Assembly: GCA_035610365.1 (NCBI GenBank)
Contig: CM069436.1
Location: 86,801,912-86,865,911 of the forward strand
Direction: 5' to 3'
From: Aquatica leii
Taxonomy: Eukaryota; Arthropoda; Insecta; Coleoptera; Lampyridae
DNA: 64,000 bases
The translations under genes and the position numbers were made by a program. Below the pieces are notes generated by a model, which was not told where the DNA came from, did not search any database, and saw nothing but the letters and a program-made list of their open reading frames with translations. Shown piece after piece: positions 31,168-46,100 of this stretch; within the stretch, counting starts at the first letter, position 1; every line of letters starts with the position of its first letter.

Positions 31168-34100
31168 CTGGAAGAAGATCACTTCAGACAGCTGTTTCCG
31201 TGATTGGAGTACATGGAGCGGATGCGGATGCTTAAAATCCCAACATTTTACAGTTCGCTCAGCGAGTTATAGTTTCAAATTGTGTAGTATGTGTGGATGA
31301 TGATGCACTAACAGTTACGAGTAAATGGTATTTGGAACATACGTTATCCTTATCTTATTTAAAAGAAAAAACGAATATCAACATCAACTACTCATGTCAA
31401 ATCTAATGAATTTAGATATGATAAATAAAAATATTTACGAATTATTGTCAGAACTTTACCAATACGCGTTTTTTACTAAATAATTACAATTTTTTATCTA
31501 ACTTTGTCTCATGTTCCGTCAGTTTTTATTAAATGTATAAATGGAACTTAAAGATGTCGCTGTAAAACAAACGGATAATTTGCTTTTCAAAATAACCAAA
31601 TAATAAAATAACCTAAGTAAACATAAAATGTCATTCCATCATCATATTTTCAGCTGTTAAGGATGGTTGCACCATACTAGTACTAGCAAGGGATTGTAAA
31701 CCGTAAGTAACCTTTTGCTTTTTATCACATTTTGCTGTTGACCGTATGTACTGCGACTGAGTATACGTTTGTTATCACAGTAATGTGTAATAATTAACGC
31801 TCAGATTATTCAAGCTCGGGGCATAAATTGGTGTGCGCCTTTTTTATTAAATTTATCTTAAACTTCAATTTTATAATCATTAATTTTTCTATTTTGTTGA
31901 TAAGAGATAAGATTTGAATCAAGAAAGCTAGCAAAATAAATCGAAGTGACACTCGTTGGAAATGGTCGTAGGTAACTTAAGTTTCGAGTAGTCGTAGCCG
32001 TAGAAATGAATAGGTGAAATTTTAACGTGGGAAGTCAAATGTTACCTAAACGGTTCTTGAACAACTTGTACAAAAAAAAATCTGCAAATCGCGGATGCTG
32101 CTCACAATCGTCAGAAAAAGCATTCAATGTACTACTTCAATGTTTCCAAAAACATTTCTAAGAAAAGCATAGCAAGCGCTTCGGAGATCTTATTCACCAA
32201 TGAGTGATCGATTAAAAAATGGAAAATTAAATGGCAACCATTTTGTTCTTGCCCGGAGTACTCATAAATAATCTCTAAAAAACATTGTTGTACTGCCGTC
32301 TATGTTGTAGCCACGCCCACCTGACTTCAATTCGGCTATTATATTGGTCACTTTGATCATAAGACTCACTAATAGTTTTTGATCGACAATCCCCACTCTA
32401 ACTTTTAATCGCAACGCCCACTTTGACGACAACGCCCATTCTTACTTTTGATACAAACGACTACTATGTTCACAACGCCTACCGATGTTGGATGACGAGC
32501 ATGTTCGACAATAGCAAACATCGGCCAAAAATAAGTCAAAAAAGACTCACCATCCGTGTCGCGCGGCGCAATCAATGCAAATACTCCCACCCCAGTTTCC
32601 GGTATACGGTTGACACAGTATTTCGTACTCCCTCCCCTGCTGCACTCAGTCTCTTTTAATCGACAGTTCAGTGCTTAACACGGATAGTAAGTCGTTTGTA
32701 ACTCTGGTATTTCTGATCGATCTTCGATGACTAGTTAGCACCCTGAAGAGCCGCTCTCCCACGCGTATAAAGCAATGTAGCAGATATCACTGAAGCGAGA
32801 ATAAAGTGCTTAAGCGTTATGATCAAAGTGACTGATACAACAACCGAAACGAAGAAAACTCGGGTAAGCGTTGTATACTCTTACATAAAGTAGAGAACTT
32901 GCTCTATGACGCTTCTTTCTTTAATGTGAATCTTATTCAGTTTTTGGTGGATGGTATACACATAAAACCGCTTCGGTGGAATAGTATATAATGGGTTATA
33001 GATTTGTTTCAAACCTGAATAAGCATTTCGAGATAGTGAGGCATCAGAAGCAATTTTAACTAATACTGCAAAGTATTGAGCGATACATAGTAATACATTG
33101 CTAATCTTCTTCTGTGCGCATTCAATCTTCACCAACAATGAATGACTGCGAAGATTCTGTAAAAAACCAAACTCTCGCATTAATAAAAAGTTATTCAAAT
33201 AAGTTGAAATTGTATTTCGTGTTCTTTTCCTTTATTGGATAACGTCTAGATCAGTCGCTTTAACTACAATATTTTCATTCTGGCAGCTCTTTCCAGGTTG
33301 GTATCAAGTTACCATAGATATATCAGGCCAGACACGTGTCGATTTACCAATTGGTTTTCCTTGTAATACCAGTTTTGTAGATCGTGGAGTGGAATTTCTT
33401 CCAGTATAGATATGCTAGGTCGGTAAACTAGCCACGATCACCAGTTCGGGGAGTTTAGATTTTTGAGGGATAGGTCACTGAGATACACTGTGTTGATCAA
33501 GTTGGTTTTCGTTTTTGTAGTTATTGCCATATTTTAAAAACTCGTTACATGACATTACGTTCAGACTGTACACGCCCGCGTCTTTCCGGTTTGCAGCTCC
33601 TAGGCAGACAAACTCTTCCACGACATCGTACTTGCTAATTTCGCGGATCTCTTGCGTGTTGAGTTTTGTTTGCTATCAGCGAGGAATGTGGTATCGTCGG
33701 TAAAGCACCCACCAATCGTTTGTTACTTGCCGTTAGTAACAACGTTTCAAATTTTTGTATGTTAGTACGAAACTGGTAGCTATCGCGTCACCAGCTTAGA
33801 TATTTCGGTATAATTTGATATCCACGGTGGGCAATTTGCGCCCGATACTCATTTCCCGTTTGGTATTCGCTGTGAGTAGTTTTGGTTTTAGTAGGAATCC
33901 TTGTCTGTTGAGTCGTCGTTATTTTTAAGCTCGTAACTGTTTGATTGAAATGAAGATCCTCTATTGCGTTATTATCTATATTAAACCCTCAGATTAATCA
34001 TTTACTTTCAGTCGTTTTTAGCTGCTTTCAAAATTTGTGCATTATGGGTTACGTTGACTTGTATCGTTCAAGTACCTTAGTAAAAAGAAAGAACTCACCA

Positions 34101-37100
34101 TCCGTGTCGCGCTGTGCAAGCAACGCAAATACTAAACCAAACCTTTGTTCCTGGTACTTGCATCCCAGTTTCGGTTATACGATAGGCGTGATATCTCGTA
34201 CTCTCCTCTTTACTGCCGCAAGTATTACGACCCTGTCTCTTTTAATAAAAAGGCTAACACCGATGGTAAGTCATTTGTAACTCTTATTTCTCGTCGATCT
34301 TCACTGGTCAGTTTACCACCCCGACGAACTGCTCTAGCAAAGCTCGCCAAAGCGGGGATAAAATGCCTAACCGAATTTTATTCAGTTTTTGGTGGTTGCT
34401 ATACACATAAAATCACTTCGGTGTAATAGTACATAGTGAGCTATGAACGCGCCAGAAATTTCATTTTTTTAAAACCTGGATAAGCCCTTCGAAGCTTTGT
34501 CAGGCATAAGAAGCAAGTGTTTCTAATGCTGCAAATTATTGAGCGATACATAGTGATACAGTACTGATCTTCTTCTGTGCGTATTCAATCTTTACCGACA
34601 ATGAATCACGGCGAAGAGTTCTGTAAAAAACCAAGTTCTAATGTCAATTCTCCTGTACTCTCACAAGTTTATTATTACTTAAAGGATTTCTAAAATCTTG
34701 CATTAATGAAAAGTTGAGATTTTTTTCTCCTTCTTTTCCTTTATTAGATAAAGACAGAATCCGGACCCTCAAGTACAATATTTGACCATTCTGGTACCTT
34801 TTTCCAGATTGCTATCAAGCAGGGTTACCACAGGATATATGACACCTGAAACCTGCAGATTTACCATTTAGTTTTCCTTGTACTACCAGTCTTGTAGATC
34901 GTGCAGTCCATCAGATGACATGACATTTCCATGGTCTCGGCCTAGCGACAATCAGCAGTACGAGAGATTTAGGTTTTTGGGACATACACTGTGTTGACCA
35001 AGTTGGTTTAGTTTTAGTAGTTATTATCAAGTCAGTATTTGACAAATATTGTATAGGTAAGGTAAATCATTGAATTGGTTTCTCCAGAAGCATTTGCCAA
35101 ATTTTAGAAACTCGTTATATGTTATAACGTCCCGACTGTACACGTCAGCGTATATCTTTCTAGATTGACAAACTCTTCCACGACCTCGTACTAGCTGATT
35201 TTACGGATCTCTTGTATGCTGAGTGTTTCTTTGCTGGCTTACACTCGTCGAAATATCGACCAGAAATAAAAGTTAGAAAGGACTCACGTGCGTGTCGCGC
35301 TGTGCAATCAACGCAAATACGAAAATAAATTTTTGCTCCTGGTACTCGCATCCAAATTTCGATTATACGGTAGGCGCAATATTACGTACTCCCCCCCCTC
35401 TCCTGCTTCAAGTTTTATGACACAGTTACTTTTAATAAATCGGCCGACACCAATGGTAAGTCATTTGTAACTTTTATTTCTGGTCGATCTTCACTGGTCA
35501 GTTTAGCAACCCGACAAACCGCTCTACCAAAGCACCAAAACTCTACCAAAGCAAGGATAGAGTGCCTAATCGGATCTTATTTAGTTTTTGGTGGTTGGTA
35601 TAGACATAAAATCACTTCGGTGCAATAGTACAATAGTACAGTGAGCTATAACCGCGCCACAAAATACATTTTTTCAAACCTAGATAAGAACTTCAAGGCT
35701 TTGTAAAGCATAAGAAGCAATTTTTTCTAATAGTGCAAAGTATTGAGCGATACATAGGTAGTGATACTTTGCTGATCTTTTTCTGTGGGTATTCATTCAC
35801 CGACAATTAACGACGTCGAAGAGTTCTGTAAAAAAACTAAGCTCTGATGACAATTCTCATGTACTCTCACAATTTTATTATTACTTAGACCACTTCTAAA
35901 ATGTTGAATTAATGAAAAGTTATTTAAAAAAGTTGAGATTTTTTCTCGTTCTTTTCCTTTGTTGAATAGATACTGGATCGGGCTCCTCTAATACAATATT
36001 TGACCATTATGGTACCTTTTTCCAGATTGGTATCAAGTAGAGTTACACGTGTGGATTTACCATTTGGTTTTCCTTGTAATACCAATCTTGTAGATCGTGC
36101 AGTCCATGAGACATTTCAAAGGCCTTAGCTTAGCGACGATCAGCAGTACGAAGGGTTTAGGTTTTCAAAAGTACTATGAGATACACTGTTTTGACCAAGT
36201 TAGTTTTAGTTTTAGTAGTTATTGGTCTATTTAGCCAAATTTTGGAAACTCGTTACATCGCATTACGTCCAGACTGTACGTCACCGTCTGGTTCGCAGCT
36301 TCTAGGTAGACAAACTCATCCACGATTTCGTAGCTGATTTCGCAAATCTTTTGTATGTTGACTGTTTCTTGGCTAGCAGCGATGAGTACGGGCAAAACAC
36401 CCGCCGATCGTCTGTATTTTAGTACTGGTAGCTCGCGCGTCACCAGCTAAACATTTTGGTATAATTTGATAACCACGGTAGGAATTTTGCGGCCGATATT
36501 CGTTTCCCGTTTGGTTTTTGCTGTGAGTAAATTTGGCTTTAGTAGGAATCCTTGTCCGTTCAATTGCAAGTAATTTCTTTTTATTTAATTTAAAATAGTC
36601 ATTATTACTTGATTAAAATGAAGATCCTTTATTTGTACAGAATAAATTAAATTAAATTTTATATTATCTACTAAGTCGTAAGCGTTCGAGTTCCTTAGTA
36701 ATTTGTTCGTATTAAAAGCAGTGGTATGCAAGATTAAATCGTCGAATGTAAGCTTACACTCCTCGAAAGTATCAGGAGTAATATTATGGTATCACAAAGT
36801 TTTGCCAGCTACTGTGCTAAGGAAGTAGATCTAAGTCTTTCGTTCTTTTTAAATAAATTAATGTTCAGCTCGCGTTAGACGAGACTCAAAGTTTTATTCT
36901 CGACAGCATGTAAGTGTATCTTCTTATCGATTGAGAAAAAATATATATAAAGTTGTTCGTTCCCTCGTTGATAACTGTTTGCTTTTATCCTCCTTCTTGA
37001 ATAGCGTGTTCGCATGTAGGTACATTTGGCGTCTCCAAGCCAAGGATTTTTCCGTCACAACGGAGTGTACAGTATGCTCAACTATCGACATCGTAGCTAG

Positions 37101-40100
37101 CCGTGGTTGTTACCAACAGTAACAAAAATGTTGATAACAGGTTAGTTAGTAATCATTTTCTTTCAGTTATTTCAAATAAAATTCGTTGAACCTAAAGAGT
37201 AATAAAAACAAAAATAACACATTCAGTAAATAAATATTTAAACGTAACAATTGGTAAAGTCCTTGACCCTATTATCAAATTTAAATTCAAAGAGCGTACA
37301 TGATAAGGATAACGACAAATCTCAAAGTGAATCATCGTACACAAAAATCTCCTGTGTCCTCTGCACTATAACACCAATTTATTAAAAAACTAGTAGAGAA
37401 GACACAGTGGTTTGGATGGACGAAACTATATGAAGGTTCAAAAATTAAATAGTGCAATAAATCTCTAAACAAATCATAATCGTAAATTAGTATACTGCGA
37501 CAAATCGAAATGCCCTTAAAATTTTGTTAAAGAAAATAGAGAGCATTAAAGTAGAATCTAAAAGTACTAAAACCTTACACCACGATTCTAAGTAAATAGA
37601 TGAGGTTAAACGAAATGATACTACTCAGTACTTTGTTTTTTTTTTCAAGTTAGGCCGAACGAACTGTATATGTAAAGGATTTAATAGCAGAATAATTTAG
37701 TTAAGCTCAACAAGCAAATAGTTTTAATTAAAACCTACAGAAAGAGTTAGTGCTCTCGTGCAAATTTTATTAACAGTACACGTCGTCACTCAATTAAAAA
37801 AAAATAAAAAAAAAACAGAAAGGGGAGGATTATCTACAACGAGCATGCGTTCTTACCTTTTTTCTGTCGGTGAAATTTGTGCAGACGATGTAGGTGACCG
37901 TAATCTGGAGTTTCTTCGGTTGAATCGCTCGCAACACTACCGCCACAAGAAGACGTTGGAGACGAATCGCTAGACACTGAAGCCATCATCACGTCCAGTA
38001 AGTTAGCACGAGCCTGTTTAAATTGTTCATTTTAGTCTTACACACACTACACTCAAAATACTTATGATTCAAATTGTTTTCTTATTAAATTTGTTTTGAT
38101 TCTATATATAGAACAATGACTATACACATATATTTTAAGAAAAGCAATAAAAACAGAAATTAAAACATTAATTATTTATTTTGGGTTCGAACCTTAATTA
38201 CAAATCGCGTAAATAAAAAACAAATACTCGACAACGTGCTTAGAGTAATTAAAACATTGGTACGATAATTGATCGTCTTAAAATAGTTGGACTTGGCTCT
38301 GATTTTAATACGAAAAACAAACGTAATTACGAAATAATGATTAAAGGAGTCGTTCATTTCGTATTTAAATTTTTGAAGGAAAGACTAAAATTGGAGACCT
38401 CGTTATTTCCAACATTGACTCATATTAATATGGCCAACGTTTCGCCTACTTTCCTAAGATTCTACAAATGTATACCCTGTCGCGCAATTATCACTAGCAT
38501 GCGCATTACCCCATTCCAAGCAACTCAAAAATTGCATGAAAAACAACTCTTTAACGGAAAAAAATTGCTAGACACTAAAACGAAGATTGTTTTTTAGATT
38601 ATAGAAGAGAGCGAGTTTAGTGTAAAGGAGCATATTGAAGCAAAATGTTAACCCACTTCTGATAGACCTCACAACTAGGAAATTTCTAGAGCAACTACTC
38701 GCTGAAACAATCATATAAAGAGAAAGCAATTATTGGGGTAAGGACAATTGGAAAAACTGAAAAAATCTCATAACGAGAAAGCAGCACTAATAATAGTCAG
38801 AAATTCGACAAGCTCAAAAAATTAAACGTTACGCTAACTTAGACCCACGGCTCTAGAACATACCGTTGACTAACGCTCTTCATCCTCAACTTAAAATTAC
38901 AACTGGAAAGTGAAGTGTAAAAATAAAGATATAGCAGCGAAAAAACCAAAGTTATAGAAATATTCTTGCAATAAATGATTAGACGGAGTGATTACTAAAA
39001 ATCAAGCAAATGGCGTTAAGGGCAGTCTGCGTTATAAAGGAGACAAAAAAGTTCCTAGAAAAAACTAAGTTTAAGATAAGATACGTCAATATTAAAGAGA
39101 GATCGACGATCAAAGCTATTGAAGCGTTCCCAAAGTATTTGGAAACTTCGAGAAGATTGTCACAAAAACATGGAATATTCTAGATCAGATAAAGTAAAAA
39201 TATAAAAGGTATCCGAAGGAAGTAGAGTCTTATCGAGTCTAGTAAGAAGTCCAAAAATATTGTGTCGGTTTAAATAAATAAAGACGCGTGAGGAAGGAAC
39301 GACTAAAAATTTAAGGTTGTACCTCCAAATTTTGATGGTAAAGTTTCTTAGTCAACCTAGCACAAACAGTTTGAAGCCGTAGGTATAGCTAATGGTTGAA
39401 GCAACAGACAGAAAGCATCGTCTTTAATAGCCGCCTTACGTGGAGAAGCGCTTGAAATTTTCACTGTTCCTGACCACCTCCAAGAAAATTACGAACTGTT
39501 AATTTTATGTTTAGAAATGATATATAGAGATGGTCATCTTTAACAGGTGTATCAAGCCCAAATAAAAAGTCGGAAAAGATACCTTTCTGGAGCAATTAGC
39601 TATTTAATTTGAAATAAGCCACGTACGTACACACCTTACTAAGTCTAAAAAGAAGACAAGGAGAGCACTCGGACTTCTGGAACGAGTTGACCAAAAAAAA
39701 AAGGAGTTAATCTGATGTAGTCATGTACTAGAGATAATAATTCAAATGGCATCACCTATGAAGCAATTACAGAAGATTTATCTCGATATACAAAATGTTT
39801 AGTTACTGGTTGACACAGGAGAAACGAAGACCATCATTCGTCCTGACGTTATTAAGAAATAAGAAGACATAACCAGTAACAGTACGACTTTGAACCGCGA
39901 CGAGCCCAGAAATACGTACTCATAAACAAGTGAAAGTAACCATTGGTTTGGGAAATGGAGTACTCGACTATCAAGTACTGGTAGTCGACATTACGGAAGA
40001 AGTTATCCTTAGAATAAATGTTATAAAGAAGTACAGGTTCCATTTCGATATGAACAACGATGTCCTTAAAATCGACGGTGAAGAAATTCAGTTTCATTCG

Positions 40101-43100
40101 TCAGAAAAGCTAAAAGTGTGGTGATGACACGCCTTGATGGAAATCTCCGTGAAGGTTACATTCGCACTATCGAACCAATGAAGAGCGACTTGGTTGAAAA
40201 GGGACTACTAGTTGGCATAACATTAGTACGAGTGAAAAACACAATGTCAGTAAATATCTTAAATCTCAACTTAGATCCAGTAACGTTCAAAAAGAAAACC
40301 GTGGTAGGACAATGTAGGCCAGTATTTCAAATTGTAAGATGTGTGAATTCTAGTGAAGCTATGTTGCCGAAAATGTGCCCACAACATCTATTAGACATTC
40401 TTACCTCCATAACCTCAGCCAAAACCAGCTGACTAAAGTTAAAGCGTTGATCCCGTAGTATCAAGATGTGTTTCGTGCTGGAGAGTGGTTTCAAAGGAAG
40501 AACCAACGTGGCGAAGCACAAAATTAATACCGGAGACGCGCGGCCGATACGACAACATCTACGCCGACGTCCTTTGACAAAACAAGCAGAAACTGAACAA
40601 ATAATTAGGGATATATAGAAAGAAGGTTGGAATGAACCTTCATATAGTCCATGAGCGTCCCCAGTAGTACTAACAAAGAAGAATGGATCCACGAGGTTTT
40701 GCGTAGACTACAGACAGCTTAACGATGTCACCAAAAAGGACAGTTACCTTTTACCGAGAATTGATGACACTTTAGACAACCTGTCCGGGCCCAAATAGTT
40801 TTCGATATTAGATTTACGTTTACGAATGGAACTGGTTCGTGGGCCTTCACTGTTATGCCTTTTGACCTGCGACGTTTGCGCGTTTGATGGAGACTATCTT
40901 GCAAGAACTATCTTGGAAGATGTACCTGGTTTATCTAGTTGACGTGATTGTGATTGGAAAATCGTTTGACTACGTATTTAAGAAAGAAGTGCAATACCTT
41001 GGCCACGTCGTATTTGAAAATGGAGTAAAGGCTGACCTAGACCAAGTTCGAGGACTGCAAGCATGACCAATCGACAAACATCAGGTTCGAAGTTTCCTTA
41101 AATTGTGCACTTATTATAGACGATTTGTACCCAAACTTGCCAATGTTGCCAAAAATTTGACAAAATTGACTACGAAAACGCTTTCCATGAACTAAAATAG
41201 ACCCTAATCACTTTTAAGTTACACAAGAGTAGACTGAAATTTTTTTTTGGATGCCGATGCAAGTAATTTGCAAGACAGAAAGGAAAAAGTTATCGCGTAT
41301 TTTAGCAACCTTTTGTCCAGGTCAGAAAGAAATTATTGCGTGATTAGATGACAACTATTAGCAGTAGTCAAGTGCATTGAGCACTTTTATAAATATTTCT
41401 ATGAACGCAAATTTTTACAAAAGATTGACCACGCGGCATTAAAATGGCTATTGCAATTCCGTAATCCGGAAGAACGAGTGGCAAGATAGATTGAGAGATT
41501 ACGAGAATATGACTATGACACAGAACAGCGTGCCGAAAGTAGTAATCGGAACAACGATGCCTTTTGTCGAGAAGACTATGTTCGACAGACTGTAGCGATT
41601 GTTCACGACTAGAACAAAAGATCAAATGTCTCCGAAGAACTAATACATATGGTTAAAGTAGAAGTCAAACGGCCGACGACCAACCTGGAAAAAAGCGAAT
41701 ACTTTGGGTAGAAACGTCAAAGCACACTGAGCGCAGTGGGATCAATCAAGAAGCAACTACAGCCGCAGACGTTTTAATAAAGGAGTTTTTCTGCCAGTTT
41801 GGAGTTCCATTGGAATTACATTCCAACCAAGACCGCAACTTTGAGTCGTTTCAAGAAGTTTGCCGAATGTTGGAAAAGAAGAAGAGAAAATAGATTGGGA
41901 TCAGTACTTGCACCTCTTCTTAATGGCATACTAATCATCTGTTCACGAAAGCACAGACGGAACATGCTTGGTCGCAAAATAAGACTGCCATGTGACCTCC
42001 AATTTGAACAAAAATGGAAGAAGAAATTGCTGGAGGGAACTACGTCAGCAAGTTGATGAAGAGCTAGACGAAGTACATGAGGTGGTTCAGAAAAACACGT
42101 AAATTGCTTGCGACAGAATGAAGACTATCTGATTTGGTCAATGATGTCAAGGCACAAAACAGTGGGTTTTAACTGGGCGACATGGTGTGTTTATATAACC
42201 CCCAAAAAAGACGTAGTTTGTCGCCGAAGCTGATCACATTGATCGTCTAACCCCGTTTGCTGGCATAACAACGATACCCAAGACCAAGTCCGAACCATGG
42301 TAATAGCAAGCAGAAGCAGGAATCAAATCAATAGAATAAACTTTGATCAGTTTATAAGCATGTACAGAAGATCTGAAAAGGCTAGATTCGGAGTTACAAC
42401 CAAAGAACCACATGACCTGTTCCAAATACGAATGGATTAGGCCATTGCACATTGCGTAAGTGAAGATCTTCAGCTGTCCAGAGGGGATGCAGTAGTATTT
42501 AAGAAGAACTTAGGACGGCAAGATATATTACCAAAACAGACAAAATCTTAAAATTGCATAATGATCGACGCTTCATTTACTGCTGTTATACGAAAACCTG
42601 TGGCGAGCATTATGAAATCTCAAGACAGAAATAGAGTTCCGCCACATTAAGAAGTTGGCAGTACCTAAGAAATCTAAACCTTTTGGAATATCGTCGTCGT
42701 GGATATCTTTCGAAAACGCGAATATTTGTATCGAGTTTAAGACCGTCTTCGTCACCCTATATGTTAAGCTTATTATTTTAATGAGGAAGATAATGGAACC
42801 TCGCTTATAAAATTCAATCGCTATACCTGTATACTAATACCACACAATATTTATTTATTTTCAGCTTTTAGGGATGGTAGCACATTACTAGTACTAGCAA
42901 GGAATTGTAAACTGTAAGGAAACCGTTGTATCACCTTATTGCTATCGACCGTATGTACTGGGACTCACTCACTATCTGATATCAGAGCTGCCGTTGCCTT
43001 TACTGTATTGTTGCTTAAGTTTCAAACCAAGTGCACGTTACATGTTTGAGAAGTAGGCTGTGCGTAACAAGACTATGAACGTATGCGATAGAAAAAGTAC

Positions 43101-46100
43101 CGTAGAAATGTGTGTATCCCGCATGGAAAATGCCACAGTACCCAAGACCCTTTAAAAAATTAAGTATAAACGATGATGGCAGTCTCCAATTTCAGTTATA
43201 AATTTTTCTAACTAACTGTCCTTACAAATAAAATGAAACGTTTAACAATATGGGTAGCCATACGTTCACTATTGAAAGTGTGCCCGCCCAGCTTAATCGG
43301 CTGAGTTTAGGATATGAAGAGAAGGTTGCAAACCATACTGAAATAAGAATTTGTTTCAGAATAAGGGCTTCCATGGTTTTATTATTTACAAGCGCTTAAG
43401 ACACGGTTTTGTATCCTTCTAGCGACAGGCTTGTATTCAAAAATGACTTAAAATACTTTAAAAGTTAGCAGTGTGTTTATCTGGATGATGACGTCACTAC
43501 GTGTTTATTCACTGCTTTTCTGCAGTTAAAACTGTTTTAAAAATTATATATCTGTTATAAATTGAGTCCTATTTTTTAATTAAAAAACGAAGTAAAAGTA
43601 TTAAGTAGTTATATGATGCGGATCCTATACCACATTTTCCCGCGCTTTTTTAAAAATTTGAATTTCGTGTAAGTTCGTGCAAGATCGGAGTTTCTTCGGC
43701 TGTGTTCGTGTGCGCGGGCAGTTTTCAAATTTGAATTTCATGTACGTTCGGGTTCGGGCAAGTTCGAGTTTCGGCAAGGTTTGGGGGGGTAGTAACCCCA
43801 TTTCCCGCGCATTTTAAAATATATGAATGTCGTACAAGTTCGGGTGCTTTGAATTTCTATCATTTGAATATCATGGATATTAATACATAATTAAATTAAA
43901 GTAATACAAGTTACTCCTTTGTTGTGATACCGTAAAATTTGTTGATTCATCATAGCTAATGAACTCGAAAAAATTTGCTAACACTGCATAACAATGAAAT
44001 TTGAAACCGCAGTTGAAATTTGACACCGGAAGTTGTAATTCGGTGCCGGAAGTTGTAATTCGACACCGGAAGTTGTAATTTGACACCGGAAGTTGTAATT
44101 CAAAAAAACCGGGAAACCCGATCTCAATCGAAACCGAAATTCAAATTTAAAAAAAAGACGCGGGAAAATAAAACCCGAACATGCACAAAAAATCTGAAAA
44201 AATGCGCGCGCACACGAACTTACACGAATACAGTCGAAGAAAATACGATCTCAACCGAACTTACACGAAATTCAAATTTTTTAAAAAACGCGGGAAATTG
44301 TGGTCCAGGATCCGCATTATATAACTACTGTATTAATTTCGCTTATTTTAATTTAAAAAATTCCAAGACTAACTTGAAAGAATTCGAAATAAACAATCGT
44401 CACATCGATTAACGTGATTTGGATTGGTTACAAATGAAAAAAGGGGCGTGGTTAAACACCTAATTTAAGATTAGACTAACAACATAAAACCAATAGGGAT
44501 ATAGTTCAAAATCATAGGTTCGATTCATTTTTTTGAGATTTCCTATTTCTACTTCACATATTTAAAACTATTCTTGTGTTTAAAAATCATGCTTCAGATT
44601 TTGGTAACATTTACTAAGTAAGTTTTTTTGCACATACCTTTGGGTCAGTGAGATCTATGTCCTTTTCGACATGAATCCATCCCGTCGGTCTACACGCTTC
44701 GTCCAACTTCGTGCTTGGATTTTCGTCATTCTTCTCCTGATTAAGCACGACATCGTCTCCTTTTTGAATCATTCGATTAAGCTCGTCGATGACGTCCTTC
44801 GAAGTAGCCCTCTCGTGAAAACTGACGGCGCGATGAGGCGGTCCATCAATAATGGTACTAATCACGCCCGAAGAATATTTAGGAAGCCGTTCGGATGTGA
44901 TGACGGGTTGCGGTTGAGAATTCTGCACTTGAACGGCTTTCTGTTTTTGGGCACCGATCGGTCTCGAAATTTTTGAACTTTTGTACTGTATTTTACTCTT
45001 TGGTAATTTCGATTCGTGTAAATTATTATTATTCTGATTGTTTTTTAGATTCTTACTAGGACTAACGGGAATTTTAGAAGGCGCGTGTTTTAACCGGGGA
45101 ATTTTCGAAACGACCGTATCCGGTGTGCTAGTACTTGAAGTTATGGATTCGCTCATAGTGTTTTGCACCGAATTGTCACTACTACACAACGTATCACCAG
45201 ATTTCACTAAATCGCTATTATCACTGTGATTGTTTACTTGTAAATCTATCGCGTTATTATAGTCAGTTGCACTTAGTTCTATGCTTACACTACTGCAGAT
45301 ATCAACAGGATGCTCACTAATATTTGAACAATTTTCGCTTTCGACATCTAAAGGAGTAACTAAACAAACTTCTTCCGCGTACGAAATATTCGGATGGGTA
45401 TCTACACTAGCGGATTCATTATTTACTTTCAAAGAAGCTTCTTTAACGAAATTTTGTTCGCCCAAACCATATTTACTCGCAAGTTGTTTCAACGTAACGT
45501 AATTTTCATTCTCGCTTATTTTAGTATCACCCAATTCGCATATTTTAACATCTTGAATGTGTTGAGGACATTCTTTAGGTAAGTCGCCTACAGAACAAGG
45601 CCTCGGATCTTTTGCGTCTCCACACGAATGCACGTATTTTTGTTGTTCGGCAATAAAAGTCAATACATTCTGTAAGGCCACTTCTCTGTCCCCATTATCA
45701 GAGAGGGCACCTCCTAAACTTCTGGAAGACGTCGATGCTAAACTTTTAGTACTTTCAAATTTAACCAATCTATAAAAATCTCTAGTAAAATCAGTCCCGA
45801 TCGCCGGAAGTTCTCCAGTATCGTCACTACACCCGCTTAATGCTGCAGACGATCGTTTCGAATAAGTCTCAGGTTCGTACGAATGACAACAATCGGATCC
45901 GTTGCTTGACCAACTATTAGCGGGCGAATTGTTTAAATTAAGAGGATCGTGCAGTGCGTAAGGCCATTGTTTCTCAACTTGCAAGTCGTTAGTGTCCATT
46001 AGCAAAGCTACCAGTTCGTGTCCTTCGCGATCCATCATGTAACTAGAATTGTTCCAAAGACATTCGTTCGAATCCTCCTCCAATTCTAAAGTGTTGTTTT

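Noticed and set aside
30942-31235. Plus-strand open frame of 97 codons
   Set aside because: It is the antisense shadow of the last NCKAP5-like exon, which has a phase-matched acceptor and protein-like composition on the minus strand.
37758-37973. Plus-strand open frame of 71 codons
   Set aside because: Overlaps the penultimate NCKAP5-like exon antisense; the minus strand has proper splice borders and fitting phases.
44001-44100. Regular repeats that might suggest a CRISPR-like array
   Set aside because: The units are contiguous with no spacers and the DNA is eukaryotic; it is a plain tandem repeat.
44510-44530. B-box-like GGTTCGATTC
   Set aside because: No tRNA fold or A box upstream.
44671-45582. 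Several plus-strand frames
   Set aside because: All are shadows of the large minus-strand exon.
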